Source: an uncultured Olsenella sp. (GTDB lineage: Bacteria > Actinomycetota > Coriobacteriia > Coriobacteriales > Atopobiaceae). Taken from it: DNA of 64,000 bases. Below are positions 15,992 to 23,896 of the stretch, in pieces. The stretch lies in contig OMVJ01000011.1 in the NCBI GenBank assembly GCA_900314495.1, positions 1-64,000 of the forward strand. Reading direction: 5' to 3'. The position numbers and the translations under genes are program-made. The notes under the pieces were generated by a model that worked only from the letters and a program-made list of their open reading frames with translations, had not been told where the DNA came from and did not search any database. How positions within the stretch are numbered: position 1 is the first letter of the stretch; each line of letters starts with the position of its first letter.

Positions 15992-16897
15992 CTACTCCTC
16001 GGTACCTGCGGCAAGTTGAAGCACGCGATCGTACACCTGTGACCGTGGCTGGTGGTACTGCTTGGCAAGCCGCTTTGCCAGCGACGCCTTGGGCTCACCC
16101 GAGGCAAGCCCTCCCGCAATCGCCTGGTCAAGGGAAGGCGCGGAGCCGGCGGCATCCGCACTGGCGAGCTCCTCTGCGGAAGGCCCCTCGATCACGAGGA
16201 CGCACTCCCCGCGCACCTGAGCCCGCTCCGCCACCCGGCGCGCCAACTCCGGAGCCACGTCGCGCACGACCTCCTCGTGCAGCTTGGTAAGCTCCCGCAC
16301 CAGCGCCACGCGGCGCGCTGGCAGGCACTCGGCAATCACGGCGAGCGTCCCCGCCACGCGGTGTGGTGACTCGTAAATGACGAGCGCCCCCGGGATGCGG
16401 GCCAACGCCGAGAGCCGCTCCCGTTGCGCCGAGGCCTTGCGCGGGAGGAAGCCCTGGAAGAAGAAGTTGGACATGGGCAGGCCCGAGGCCACGAGCGCGC
16501 AGGTGACGGCGCTGGGACCGGGAATCACCTCCGTGGGCAGGCCACGATCAAGCGCGCCGTCCACCAGGTGCTGGCCGGGGTCAGAGACCCCCGGCATGCC
16601 GGCGTCCGACACGAAGGCGACGCGGTCACCCGCCGCCACGCGGTCAAGAATGGCCTCCGCACGGTCAGCGATAACGTTCTCGTCGCAGCGCTGCAGCGGA
16701 ACGCGAATGCCAAAGTGCGCGAGCAGCTTGCTGGTAACGCGCGTGTCCTCGCACAGGAGCAGGTCAGCCCGGCGCAGGGTCTGCAGCACGCGCGGCGAGG
16801 CGTCTTCCAGGTTGCCGATGGGCGTGCCCACCATGGAAAGCATGCCGTCCGATGCTGCCTCCCCCTGCCGTGGCGCGGCGGCGTCACACCCCGACAT
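15992..16897 (-). CDS. rsmI: 16S rRNA (cytidine-2'-O)-methyltransferase RsmI
   Basis: About 301 residues. Tetrapyrrole-methylase fold motifs typical of RsmI: VGTPIGNLEDASPR, CEDTRVTSKLLAHFGI, VSDAGMPGVSDPGQHLV, VIPGPSAVTCALVASGLP, FFFQGFLPRK, YESPHRVAGTL and ELTKLHEEVVR. It 2'-O-methylates C1402 of 16S rRNA (E. coli numbering). The ATG at 16897 overlaps the TGA of the GH5-like gene in a TGATG junction, so translation is coupled. A later ATG at MLSMVGTPIG would match the usual family start and cannot be excluded. The C-terminal 45 residues end in a helix (KASLAKRLAKQYHQPRSQVY). Confidence 0.9.
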   Translation of the reverse strand: MSGCDAAAPRQGEAASDGMLSMVGTPIGNLEDASPRVLQTLRRADLLLCEDTRVTSKLLAHFGIRVPLQRCDENVIADRAEAILDRVAAGDRVAFVSDAGMPGVSDPGQHLVDGALDRGLPTEVIPGPSAVTCALVASGLPMSNFFFQGFLPRKASAQRERLSALARIPGALVIYESPHRVAGTLAVIAECLPARRVALVRELTKLHEEVVRDVAPELARRVAERAQVRGECVLVIEGPSAEELASADAAGSAPSLDQAIAGGLASGEPKASLAKRLAKQYHQPRSQVYDRVLQLAAGTEE

Positions 16898-17931
16898 CAG
16901 ACCAACATCCCACGCTCGAAGCTGGAGAGGGCAAGCCGGGAGTCCCAGCCAGAGAGGCGACCGCTGGTCTTCCACGTCTGGAAGAACCAGGCGGGACGGT
17001 CTGCGAAGGTGCGCAGCTGGTCCGCCACGTACACGCGCTCCAAGGCTATGCGGCCCTCGGGCGTCATGGCGGAGTCCGCAAAGGGCAGGGCGCCGGACCA
17101 GGTGCCCACCATGACGGGAAGGCCGCTCTTCTCCGCCTCCTTGAGGGTCTTGCGCGACGCATTCACCAAGAGGCGCGTGCCGGCGGGACCGGTGGCGTCC
17201 ACGTGGTCAGAGTAATGGTAGAGGTGGCAGTCCAGCCACACGTTCTGGTAGCGCTTGGGAGCCATGAAGCTGCGCCATGCACCGGGCAGGCCGGCGTCCG
17301 GGAACACGATGACGGGCCGCGGCCCGGCCTCGTTGCGAACGGCCGCGTAGGCGTCACGGTAGAAGTTGCGAAGCACATGAAGCGGCACGCCGGGAACCAC
17401 GCTGAAGCCGCGTCGGTGCTGCGCCACGGGGTTGTTTGCCACCTCGATGCCAAAGAAGGCAGGCCAGTCCGCATAGCGCTTGGCCAGTGCGGAGAGAACC
17501 ACGAGCAGGTCCTCGCGATGGCCGGAGCCTCCAACGGAGATGACGTTCTCCTCGCCAGGGGCGCCGGGGTTGATGCCGAACGTCAGAAGGATGCTGATGT
17601 CGTACTTGGCAGCCCAGGAGAGGGCATTGTCCACCTGCGTAAGGCAGCCCAAGTGGTAGCCCGCGTTTGGCCCCTTGTCACCGAAGACGTACCAGGGCAC
17701 GAGGATGCGCACCGCATTGAGGCCGCGTTGCGCGATCTGCGCGAAGTCGTCCTCAGTGATGAAGGTGTCCCAGTGCCGCAGCAGGAGCTCTGCATACACG
17801 TCCTCCCCCAGCGACTCCGCAAGGGTGTCCTCACCCAGGGAGCCGCTGCCGGCAAAGAGCTCCGGCGTGACCCATGGCTCCAAGATGAGCCAACCGGAAA
17901 GATTTACGCCATGAAGCACACGTTCGGCCAT
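16897..17931 (-). CDS. GH5-family glycoside hydrolase homologue lacking both catalytic glutamates
   Basis: 344 residues, no signal peptide, so cytoplasmic. The fold is the GH5 exo-1,3-glucanase/cellulase barrel: GVNLSGWLILEPWVTPELFAG at the N-terminus, RGLNAVRILVPWYVFGD, and DCHLYHYSDH for the His-Tyr pair in the sugar-binding cleft. At the acid/base position the usual NEP reads NNP (Asn167), and at the nucleophile position VGEWS reads VGTWS (Thr277). Both reactive glutamates are therefore replaced, which should abolish retaining hydrolysis. A role as a sugar-binding or regulatory protein is inference. ATG at 17931 follows GGGGGTTGTG. It is coupled to rsmI through a TGATG overlap. Confidence 0.75.
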   Translation of the reverse strand: MAERVLHGVNLSGWLILEPWVTPELFAGSGSLGEDTLAESLGEDVYAELLLRHWDTFITEDDFAQIAQRGLNAVRILVPWYVFGDKGPNAGYHLGCLTQVDNALSWAAKYDISILLTFGINPGAPGEENVISVGGSGHREDLLVVLSALAKRYADWPAFFGIEVANNPVAQHRRGFSVVPGVPLHVLRNFYRDAYAAVRNEAGPRPVIVFPDAGLPGAWRSFMAPKRYQNVWLDCHLYHYSDHVDATGPAGTRLLVNASRKTLKEAEKSGLPVMVGTWSGALPFADSAMTPEGRIALERVYVADQLRTFADRPAWFFQTWKTSGRLSGWDSRLALSSFERGMLV

Positions 17932-17972
17932 CACAACCCCCAAGAAAGGTCGACTGGTGAGGACTTCCCAAG

Positions 17973-17978
17973 AGTATA
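17973..17978 (-). promoter_or_regulatory. -10 box for the GH5-like gene / rsmI
   Basis: TATACT on the minus strand preceded by GCGGG, about 42 bases upstream of the ATG. A second GGGTATAC lies near 18055-18062. The rest of the 253-base divergent gap contains the leader of the SDR gene. Confidence 0.4.
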
Positions 17979-18120
17979 CCCGCGGCGGGACACGAATTCC
18001 CAAGCGCGGCCTCCTCCCCGAGACGTTCCACCATCGGTTTCATAATCGCGAAGACCGTATACCCTCGAAATCTAACCACTGAGATGTTTTGTGCTATCAC
18101 ACTAAGTCATTGCAATTAAT

Positions 18121-18167
18121 ATGGACGCACGTACAAATCGGAGTCCATCAGTTGACTTGCGGACTCC
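18121..18167 (+). promoter_or_regulatory. Leader with two mutually exclusive hairpins before the SDR gene
   Basis: GGAGTCC (18140-18146) can pair with GGACTCC (18161-18167). ATGGAC (18121-18126) can instead pair with GTCCAT (18143-18148), which uses the same bases. The first hairpin ends 9 bases before the ribosome site. Control of translation or transcript stability is possible but unproven. Confidence 0.3.
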
Positions 18168-18184
18168 CGTGAAAGGGGAAGCAA

Positions 18185-18961
18185 ATGGCTAAGAACTACT
18201 TCGACCTCAAGGACCGCGTCGCAATCGTCACCGGCTGCTCCGGCGGCCTGGGCGTCCAGATGGCAAAGGCCCTGGCCAACCAGGGTGCCACCATCGTGGC
18301 CGTTGCCCGCCGCCAGAACAAGATCGAGGAGGTCGCCAAGGAGATTGCCGACGAGTTCGGCGTTCCCACCTGGTGCTACCAGTGCGACATCACCGACACG
18401 GAGGGCGTGAACAAGATGGTCGACGCCGTGCTGGAGAAGTTCGGCCGCATCGACATCCTGATCAACAACGCCGGCACCGGCGCCGTCGCTCCCGCTGAGG
18501 ACATCACGGACGAGCAGTTCGGCAACGAGTGCAACATCGACCTCTTCGGCACCTTCCGCGTTGCCCGCGCCGTTGCCAAGAAGGCCATGATCCCCGCCCA
18601 GTACGGCCGCATCATCAACATCGCCTCCATGTACGGCCTGGTCGGCAACAAGGTCGCCGGCTCCGCTCCCTACCACGCGGCCAAGGGCGGCGTCGTCAAC
18701 CTGACCCGTGCCCTCGCCTCCGAGTGGGGCAAGTACGGCATCACCGTCAACGCCATCTGCCCGGGCTACTTCTACACCCCGCTCACCAAGGAGACCCTGG
18801 ATTCTGACTTCTTCCAGGCCAACGCCCGCACCATGATCCCCGAGGAGCGCTACGGCCACGAGGGTGAGCTTGACCCCGCCGCCATCATGCTTGCTTCCCC
18901 CGCCGCCAGCTACATCACCGGCATCATGCTCCCCGTCGACGGTGGCTACACCTGCATGTAA
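18185..18961 (+). CDS. Short-chain dehydrogenase/reductase, gluconate 5-dehydrogenase-like
   Basis: 258 residues, classical SDR. Cofactor loop TGCSGGLGVQMAKAL (about 16-30), LINNAGTGAV, catalytic serine in NIASMYG, YHAAKGG with the Tyr-x3-Lys pair, and CPGYFYTP. The ending YITGIMLPVDGGYTCM is typical. The DLKDRVAIVTG start recalls IdnO/gluconate 5-dehydrogenases, but hydroxysteroid and 3-oxoacyl reductases share these motifs, so the substrate is open. Codon use is strikingly restricted (Arg CGC, Ile ATC, Leu CTG/CTC, Lys AAG), which suggests very high expression. AAAGGGGAAG precedes the ATG, and a classical terminator follows. It is monocistronic. Confidence 0.85.
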   Translation: MAKNYFDLKDRVAIVTGCSGGLGVQMAKALANQGATIVAVARRQNKIEEVAKEIADEFGVPTWCYQCDITDTEGVNKMVDAVLEKFGRIDILINNAGTGAVAPAEDITDEQFGNECNIDLFGTFRVARAVAKKAMIPAQYGRIINIASMYGLVGNKVAGSAPYHAAKGGVVNLTRALASEWGKYGITVNAICPGYFYTPLTKETLDSDFFQANARTMIPEERYGHEGELDPAAIMLASPAASYITGIMLPVDGGYTCM

Positions 18962-19003
18962 GCTGCACGGTACCACGCACCGCGCAAACAAAGACTGCTT
19001 TTG

Positions 19004-19032
19004 GGGGCCGGCTTTTCGCCGGCCCCTTTCTT
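19004..19032 (+). terminator. Intrinsic terminator of the SDR gene
   Basis: GGGGCCGGC (19004-19012), loop TTTTC, GCCGGCCCC (19018-19026), then TTTCTT. It is about 45 bases after the stop codon. Confidence 0.9.
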
Positions 19033-19035
19033 GTG

Positions 19036-19073
19036 GCGTGACAAAAGAGAAACGTCCCCCTGACACGCCCTCA
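19036..19073 (-). repeat. Single GTGAC-type hairpin repeat after dinB
   Basis: GCGTGACA (19036-19043) pairs with TGACACGC (19061-19068) with one mismatch around a 17-base loop containing GAAACGTCCCCC. It begins three bases after the dinB stop on the minus strand. The geometry matches the copy at 56446. Confidence 0.75.
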
Positions 19074-20345
19074 CGCGAAGTACGAGACCGGGTGCACGTA
19101 GTGGTCGCGCGCCGGGTCAATCATCTGCAGCCTGTCGTCCGTTAGCTCAGAGAGGCGCCTCACGGAGTGGTTGCCAAACCGCGAGCGCAGGCCGTCTATG
19201 GTGCGGTCGAGCTCCCGCATGCGAAGCCGCCGCTCCTCCACCCCAGCCAGGTCAAGCTGGATGGGGGTGTCGCCCGGCACCAAACCCGACGCGCGCACGC
19301 CTATGGAGCGTACCTTCTCGCTCCGGAAGTCCCAGTCTGCAAGCAGCAGGTCGGTTGCGGTGGAGCAGATCTCCCCCGTTATGTCCGACGGACGCTCCAG
19401 GTGACGCTGGCGCGAACGGCCGATGAGGGTCTGCGAGTCACGCCCCGTGACAGAGACGCACGTGCAGCGGAAGCCCAGCGCGCGCAGGCGTTGCGCCACG
19501 GACTCCCCCATGAGCCAGACCACCTGGCGGGCCGTTACCGGATCGTCCACGTCAAACGAGCAGGTGATGCCGTTGCCCACGCTCTTGACCTCCCTGTCTA
19601 TGTCACACGCGACCATGTTGAGCGAGCGGACGGGGCTCTGGTCCATGCCCTGCGCGAAGGACTGCACCATGGCACCCATCTTCCCCAGGCGGTGGCGGAT
19701 GAGCTCCCCGTCTGCCAGGGCCAGCTCCCCAATGGTGCGAATGCCCAGGCGGTTGAGCTTTGCCGTGGTGGCCGGCCCAACGTACAGGAGGTCTGACACG
19801 GGCGCGTTCCACACTATGCGGGTGTAGTTCTGAGGGGTGACCACCGTGAAGCCGTTGGGCTTGCGGTAGTCGCTGCCGAACTTGGCGAAGATCTTGTTCC
19901 ACGAGAGGCCGATGGAGACGGAAAGCCCCAGCTCGGACCGGATGCGCTCCGATATCTCCCTCGTCACGAGGGTGGCGTCACCGCCCGCAAGCCCCACGGT
20001 GCGCGTTATGTCCAGCCAGGCCTCGTCCATGCCGAAGGGCTCGACAAGGTCTGTGTAGTTGTAGTAGATGCGCCGCGCAAGCTGGGAGTAGCGGCTGTAC
20101 AGCCCGTAGCGAGGCGGCACGACGATTGCCTCCGGGCAGGCCTGGCGCGCCTGCCACAACGCCATGGCAGTCTTGACGCCGCGACGCTTGGCCTCGTAGC
20201 TTGCCGTGAGGACGATTCCGTGCCGCGATTCCGCATCACCCCCCACAATGATGGGAAGCCCCCGCAGCTCCGGCCGCTCCGCCTGCTCCACGCCTGCGTA
20301 GAAGGCGTTCATGTCACTGTGGATGATGACCCTAGAGACGTCCAT
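19071..20345 (-). CDS. dinB: DNA polymerase IV (Y-family translesion polymerase)
   Basis: 424 residues. Y-family motifs: IIHSDMNAFYAGVEQAERPEL with the first metal aspartate, VLTASYEAKRRGVKTAM, YSRYSQLARRIYYNYTDLVEPFGMDEAWLDIT with the second acidic pair, and SIGLSWNKIFAKFGSDYRKPNG. The helix-hairpin-helix and little-finger domains follow. No beta-clamp motif is obvious at the end. It copies damaged templates under SOS. The start MDVSRVIIHS at 20345 has AAGGAGG. A LexA-type box lies 24-35 bases upstream of the ATG, so SOS control is expected. Confidence 0.9.
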   Translation of the reverse strand: MDVSRVIIHSDMNAFYAGVEQAERPELRGLPIIVGGDAESRHGIVLTASYEAKRRGVKTAMALWQARQACPEAIVVPPRYGLYSRYSQLARRIYYNYTDLVEPFGMDEAWLDITRTVGLAGGDATLVTREISERIRSELGLSVSIGLSWNKIFAKFGSDYRKPNGFTVVTPQNYTRIVWNAPVSDLLYVGPATTAKLNRLGIRTIGELALADGELIRHRLGKMGAMVQSFAQGMDQSPVRSLNMVACDIDREVKSVGNGITCSFDVDDPVTARQVVWLMGESVAQRLRALGFRCTCVSVTGRDSQTLIGRSRQRHLERPSDITGEICSTATDLLLADWDFRSEKVRSIGVRASGLVPGDTPIQLDLAGVEERRLRMRELDRTIDGLRSRFGNHSVRRLSELTDDRLQMIDPARDHYVHPVSYFA

Positions 20346-20368
20346 TAGCCCCTCCTTGCCCGTGTCCA

Positions 20369-20380
20369 GAACGTTAGTTC
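20369..20380 (-). promoter_or_regulatory. LexA (SOS) box upstream of dinB
   Basis: GAACTAACGTTC on the minus strand is a perfect GAAC-N4-GTTC palindrome flanked by C and T. It matches the Gram-positive LexA/DinR box (CGAAC-N4-GTTCG). GATACT just upstream may be the -10, so LexA would block promoter clearance. Confidence 0.8.
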
Positions 20381-20408
20381 GCAGTATCGCGGGTATGCGG
20401 GACATGAA

Positions 20409-20435
20409 TTCGGGCCCGGGGAGCCCGGGCCCGAA
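20409..20435 (-). terminator. Hairpin between ricT and dinB
   Basis: TTCGGGCCCGGG (20409-20420), loop GAG, CCCGGGCCCGAA (20424-20435): 12 bp, perfect. It lies about 45 bases after the ricT stop on the minus strand. The bases beyond the stem are only weakly U-rich. Confidence 0.65.
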
Positions 20436-20478
20436 CTTTATTGCGCTTTATTTTGGACGATGCCCGCCAGCCATGTGA

Positions 20479-22128
20479 CTACTCTCCGCCCGGCTTCCGC
20501 GCGTCACCGCCAGCGCCCTGGCCCCCGCGGCCGCGTCCGCCACGGTGGCGGCGACGCGTCTTCGGGGCCCCGTCCTGCCCCGCCGAAGCCTGTAGCTGCT
20601 GGGCCTGACCCTTGGGCCTCTGACTCTGCGGTTGGCGGCCCTTGTTCTGGCCACCCTGACCAACCTGCGGCTGCTGGCCACCGTGGTCGCCGGGCCTCCG
20701 CATGTGGCGCGCAGGTGCCTTTTCCGCCTTGCCTTGGGGCTGGCCCTGGCCCTGGCGCCTCTCCTGCTGGCCGCCCTTGGCCTGGTCACGCTGCTGGGAT
20801 GCCTGCACCACGTCCTCGCTGGTGCGGTGATGGCGGCGCTTGCGCATGCCATGTTGCTTTTCGGGCTGGGATTGCTGGCCACCAGGCTGACCGCCTTGGT
20901 CCTGGCGCTGGCGCTGGGTGCTCGCGGGTGCCGTGGTGACCTCGCCCTCGCCGGCCTTGCGGTGGCGACGGCGCGTCCTGGTGGAGGCGGCCAGGGCAGA
21001 GTCGTCGGCCGCCGCATCATCCGCAGGCTTGCGATCCACGCGCTTGCGCTGCTGGGGACGGTCCGCGCCCCTGGCAGAGGTCTCCTTCGCACCCTCGTCC
21101 GCAGCCCCCGCCTTGCGACGCCTGCGTGCGGGCTTGGTGTCCACGAAGATGTCCGAGTCGTCGAAGGTGGGCTCCGCCGGGATGACGCCGTTCTGCCGGT
21201 CGAGCTCCGCAAGGGCCATCTGCACGTCTGGGCTGCTGAGCCTGTCCAGCGTGGAGCGGAGCACGGTGTCCGGGCGGCATGCGCAGCCCAGGTCCTTGGA
21301 CTTCTTCTTGGCGGCGTCGGAAGCGACCATCTCGCCCAGGGGGACGCGTACCTGCTTCCCGCTCTCCAGACGCAGGCACAGCTCCTCCTTGGGCGTGTCG
21401 TACTCCACGATCTTCGCCTTGCCCAGGGGGGTCTCTATGACGGCGTTGCGCTTGGGGGCGCGGCTCTTGAAGTCGCGGTAGGCCTCGAACTCGTAGCGCA
21501 GGCAGCACATGAGGCGTCCGCAGGCACCGGAGATCTTGCTGGAGTTGAGCGGCAGGTCCTGCTCCTTGGCCATGCGAATGGAGACCGGCTCGAACTGCAG
21601 GCCGAAGCGGGCGCAGCACAGCTCCTGGCCGCAGTGGCCGTAGCCGCCCATCACGGCGGCCTCCTCGCGCACGCCAATCTGGCGCATGTCGATGCGCTCG
21701 TGCAGCTCGCGGGAGAGGTCCCTCACCAGCTGGCGGAAGTCCACGCGCTCCTCCGCGGCAAAGTAGCAGACCACCTTCTCGCCACCGAAGACGTACTCGA
21801 CGCCCACGGGCTTCATCTCGAGCCCGCTCTGCTCCACCAGCTTGCGGAAGACGGGCAGGGCCTCCTCGCCCTTGCGCGCCAGCAGCTCGGCGTGGTTGAG
21901 GTCAGCCTCGGTAGCAATGCGCACGACGCTCTTCAGCGCCGCGTGGCCAATGGTCTCGCCCAGGGCCTCCTCGGAAATCTCGCGCGGGTCACCCGTGGCC
22001 AGGCCGATCTCCGTCCCGCGCTCCGTGGCGCATATGACGTGGTCCGCCTCCTGCGCGCCGGTCTCCGCAGGGTCGAACCAAAGGTCCCGCGCAGCATATT
22101 GGAACTTCACCGGTATGACGGTGGGCAT
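20479..22128 (-). CDS. ricT: RicT/YaaT-type PSP1 protein with a long basic tail
   Basis: 549 residues, about twice the usual size. Residues 1-280 are the PSP1/RicT domain with the cysteine sets GHCGQELCCARF and GACGRLMCCLRYEFEAYRDF that bind an iron-sulfur cluster in the RicAFT complex, plus VKFQYAARDLWFDP and LARKGEEALPVFRKLV. In Bacillus this complex steers RNase Y-dependent mRNA maturation. From about residue 310 onward the chain is disordered, very rich in Gln, Gly, Arg and Lys, with RRRRK, TRTRRRHRK, KRRHHR and a final RRHRGGRGRGGQG. Such tails bind RNA, so direct RNA contact is likely but inferred. ATG at 22128 has GGAGG and overlaps the end of holB by 22 bases. Confidence 0.85.
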   Translation of the reverse strand: MPTVIPVKFQYAARDLWFDPAETGAQEADHVICATERGTEIGLATGDPREISEEALGETIGHAALKSVVRIATEADLNHAELLARKGEEALPVFRKLVEQSGLEMKPVGVEYVFGGEKVVCYFAAEERVDFRQLVRDLSRELHERIDMRQIGVREEAAVMGGYGHCGQELCCARFGLQFEPVSIRMAKEQDLPLNSSKISGACGRLMCCLRYEFEAYRDFKSRAPKRNAVIETPLGKAKIVEYDTPKEELCLRLESGKQVRVPLGEMVASDAAKKKSKDLGCACRPDTVLRSTLDRLSSPDVQMALAELDRQNGVIPAEPTFDDSDIFVDTKPARRRRKAGAADEGAKETSARGADRPQQRKRVDRKPADDAAADDSALAASTRTRRRHRKAGEGEVTTAPASTQRQRQDQGGQPGGQQSQPEKQHGMRKRRHHRTSEDVVQASQQRDQAKGGQQERRQGQGQPQGKAEKAPARHMRRPGDHGGQQPQVGQGGQNKGRQPQSQRPKGQAQQLQASAGQDGAPKTRRRHRGGRGRGGQGAGGDARKPGGE

Positions 22129-23252
22129 GCAAGTGCCTCCTTGACAGAAAGAAGCATGACCTCGAGGGTCAGCTGAGGTGAAACGTTGTGTGCGAGGTCG
22201 TCCGCCGCGTGACGAACGGCCTCAAGCGCCGCAAGGGCGCCCTTGGTGGAAGTCGCAGAGGCAATGCGGTCTATGGCATCCTCGGCGTCCTGGTTCACGA
22301 CGGAATCCGCCGCGTCTTCGCAGCGCATGAGCACGTCCCGCAGGAACGACTCCGCCGCCGCTAGAGCTTCCATCATACCCGAACGCTCGCGCGCGGTGAG
22401 CTCGCGCTTGTTCGCGTCCTCCATCTGCTTCAACGCCTTGGCCGAAAGGTAGTCGGCGTCCTTGCTGGACCTTTGCTCCTGCTGCTTGCGGTAGTCCTCC
22501 AAGGGCCTGCGAATGGCCGTGAGCAGCTCGGACGCAGACTGCAGGACGTCCCAGGAGTCGTCCCGGGACAGCTCCCCCAAGACGCGCACCACCAGCCGCC
22601 TGACCTCGCGCCTGCCGGGCGAGGCGAGGAACTGGACGGCGCGCTCTGGGGTGCCTGCAACCGCGAGCGCGATCCTGGACTCCGTCACGCCCAAGCCAGA
22701 CCTGCGCCGAACCTCCCGGATGGCGTCTTCGGGCGCCACCACGCGGAAGGGGACCTGCTGGCAGCGCGAGGCAATGGTGGGCAGCACGGAGTCTGCCGAG
22801 CGGGCAAGGAGTATGAAGACAACCCCCTGGGGCGGCTCCTCAATGGTCTTGAGCAGGGCGTTTGCGGCGGCACCCCTGAGGAGGCCGGCATCGCCCAGAA
22901 TGTAGACCTTGGCACGGGCGCGTATGGGGGCGAGCGAGACGTCGTCTATGAGGTCGCGAACCTGCTGCACCAGGTAGCCCGTCACGCTGGCGGGCACCAG
23001 GTAGTGGACGTCTGGGTGCGTGCGGTGCGAGACGCGAATGCACTCGTCGCAGGTCGCGTCCCCGCCGTTGGGGCAGACCACGCACTGTGCCAGGGCAAAG
23101 GCCGCGTCCAGCTTTCCCGACCCCGGCGCACCCAGGAACAGGTAGGCATGGCTCACGCGGTCCTCGTCCACCGCCGCGGCAAGGAAGTCACGCACGCGCA
23201 CCTGTTGCGTGAGGCCTGCGAGCGCCTTGGGTATGCGGGGTCGGCTGGGCAC
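22107..23252 (-). CDS. holB: DNA polymerase III delta' subunit
   Basis: 381 residues. AAA+ clamp-loader features: HAYLFLGAPGSGKLDAAFAL (Walker A region, GAPGSGKL), zinc-module cysteines CVVCPNGGDATCDEC, VYILGDAGLLRGAAANALLKT and LEEPP-like IEEPPQGVVFILL, then SRCQQVPFR. The C-terminal helical domain is less conserved. It belongs to the clamp loader of the replicase. GTG at 23252 overlaps the TAG of tmk by one base (TAGTG) and has GGGAGGGAG. The topA-tmk-holB-ricT order is typical of Gram-positives around tmk-holB-ricT. Confidence 0.9.
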   Translation of the reverse strand: MPSRPRIPKALAGLTQQVRVRDFLAAAVDEDRVSHAYLFLGAPGSGKLDAAFALAQCVVCPNGGDATCDECIRVSHRTHPDVHYLVPASVTGYLVQQVRDLIDDVSLAPIRARAKVYILGDAGLLRGAAANALLKTIEEPPQGVVFILLARSADSVLPTIASRCQQVPFRVVAPEDAIREVRRRSGLGVTESRIALAVAGTPERAVQFLASPGRREVRRLVVRVLGELSRDDSWDVLQSASELLTAIRRPLEDYRKQQEQRSSKDADYLSAKALKQMEDANKRELTARERSGMMEALAAAESFLRDVLMRCEDAADSVVNQDAEDAIDRIASATSTKGALAALEAVRHAADDLAHNVSPQLTLEVMLLSVKEALACPPSYR

Positions 23253-23893
23253 TAGACTCCCTCCCCCAGCTGCGGGAGAACGTCTGCCAGCGCCCTCTCC
23301 AGGCGTGTCGTCACCTCGTCCACGCTGCCAGAGGCATCCACCACGCGGACGCGGGCCGGCTCCTCCTCCGCCAGCCTCAGGTACCCGGCCCGCACGCGCT
23401 CCTGGAAGGCGAGGCCGGCGCTCTCCAACCTGTCCGCGCCGTCGCGCGTCGCACGCGAGAAGGCCAGCTCCGGGTCAAGGTCGAACACGACGGTGCGGTC
23501 CGGCCGGACCCCGCAGCTGCCAAGCTCGTTGCAGGTGCGCACCAGGGCGTCCGCCAAGCCGCGGCCGGCGGCCTGGTAGGCATAGGTGGAGTCGAAGAAG
23601 CGGTCGCACACCACTACCTTGCCCGAGGCAAGCGCGGGCTCTATGACCTGCCGCACCAGCTGGGCGCGGGAGGCCTCGTACAGCAGCAGCTCGCACTCGT
23701 CGCACATGGCGGCGTTGGCGGGGTCCAGCAGGAGCCTGCGGATCTTCTCCGAGATGGGAGTCCCCCCAGGCTCGCGCAGGGACACCACCGGAACGCCCAG
23801 CTCCTGCAGGTAGTCCACCAGAAGGGCCGCCTGCGTGGACTTTCCGCTGCCGTCTATGCCCTCCAGCGAGACGAAGGCTCCGCGACGCGCCAT
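23252..23893 (-). CDS. tmk: Thymidylate kinase
   Basis: 213 residues, the family size. P-loop SLEGIDGSGKSTQAALL, then LREPGGTPISEKIR, the DRF-type motif VVVCDRFFDSTYAYQAAGRGL, VVFDLDPELAFSR and the lid region RATRDGADRLESAG. It phosphorylates dTMP to dTDP. It starts 3 bases after topA ends and overlaps holB by one base, so the four genes are co-translated. Confidence 0.95.
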   Translation of the reverse strand: MARRGAFVSLEGIDGSGKSTQAALLVDYLQELGVPVVSLREPGGTPISEKIRRLLLDPANAAMCDECELLLYEASRAQLVRQVIEPALASGKVVVCDRFFDSTYAYQAAGRGLADALVRTCNELGSCGVRPDRTVVFDLDPELAFSRATRDGADRLESAGLAFQERVRAGYLRLAEEEPARVRVVDASGSVDEVTTRLERALADVLPQLGEGV

Positions 23894-23896
23894 GGG

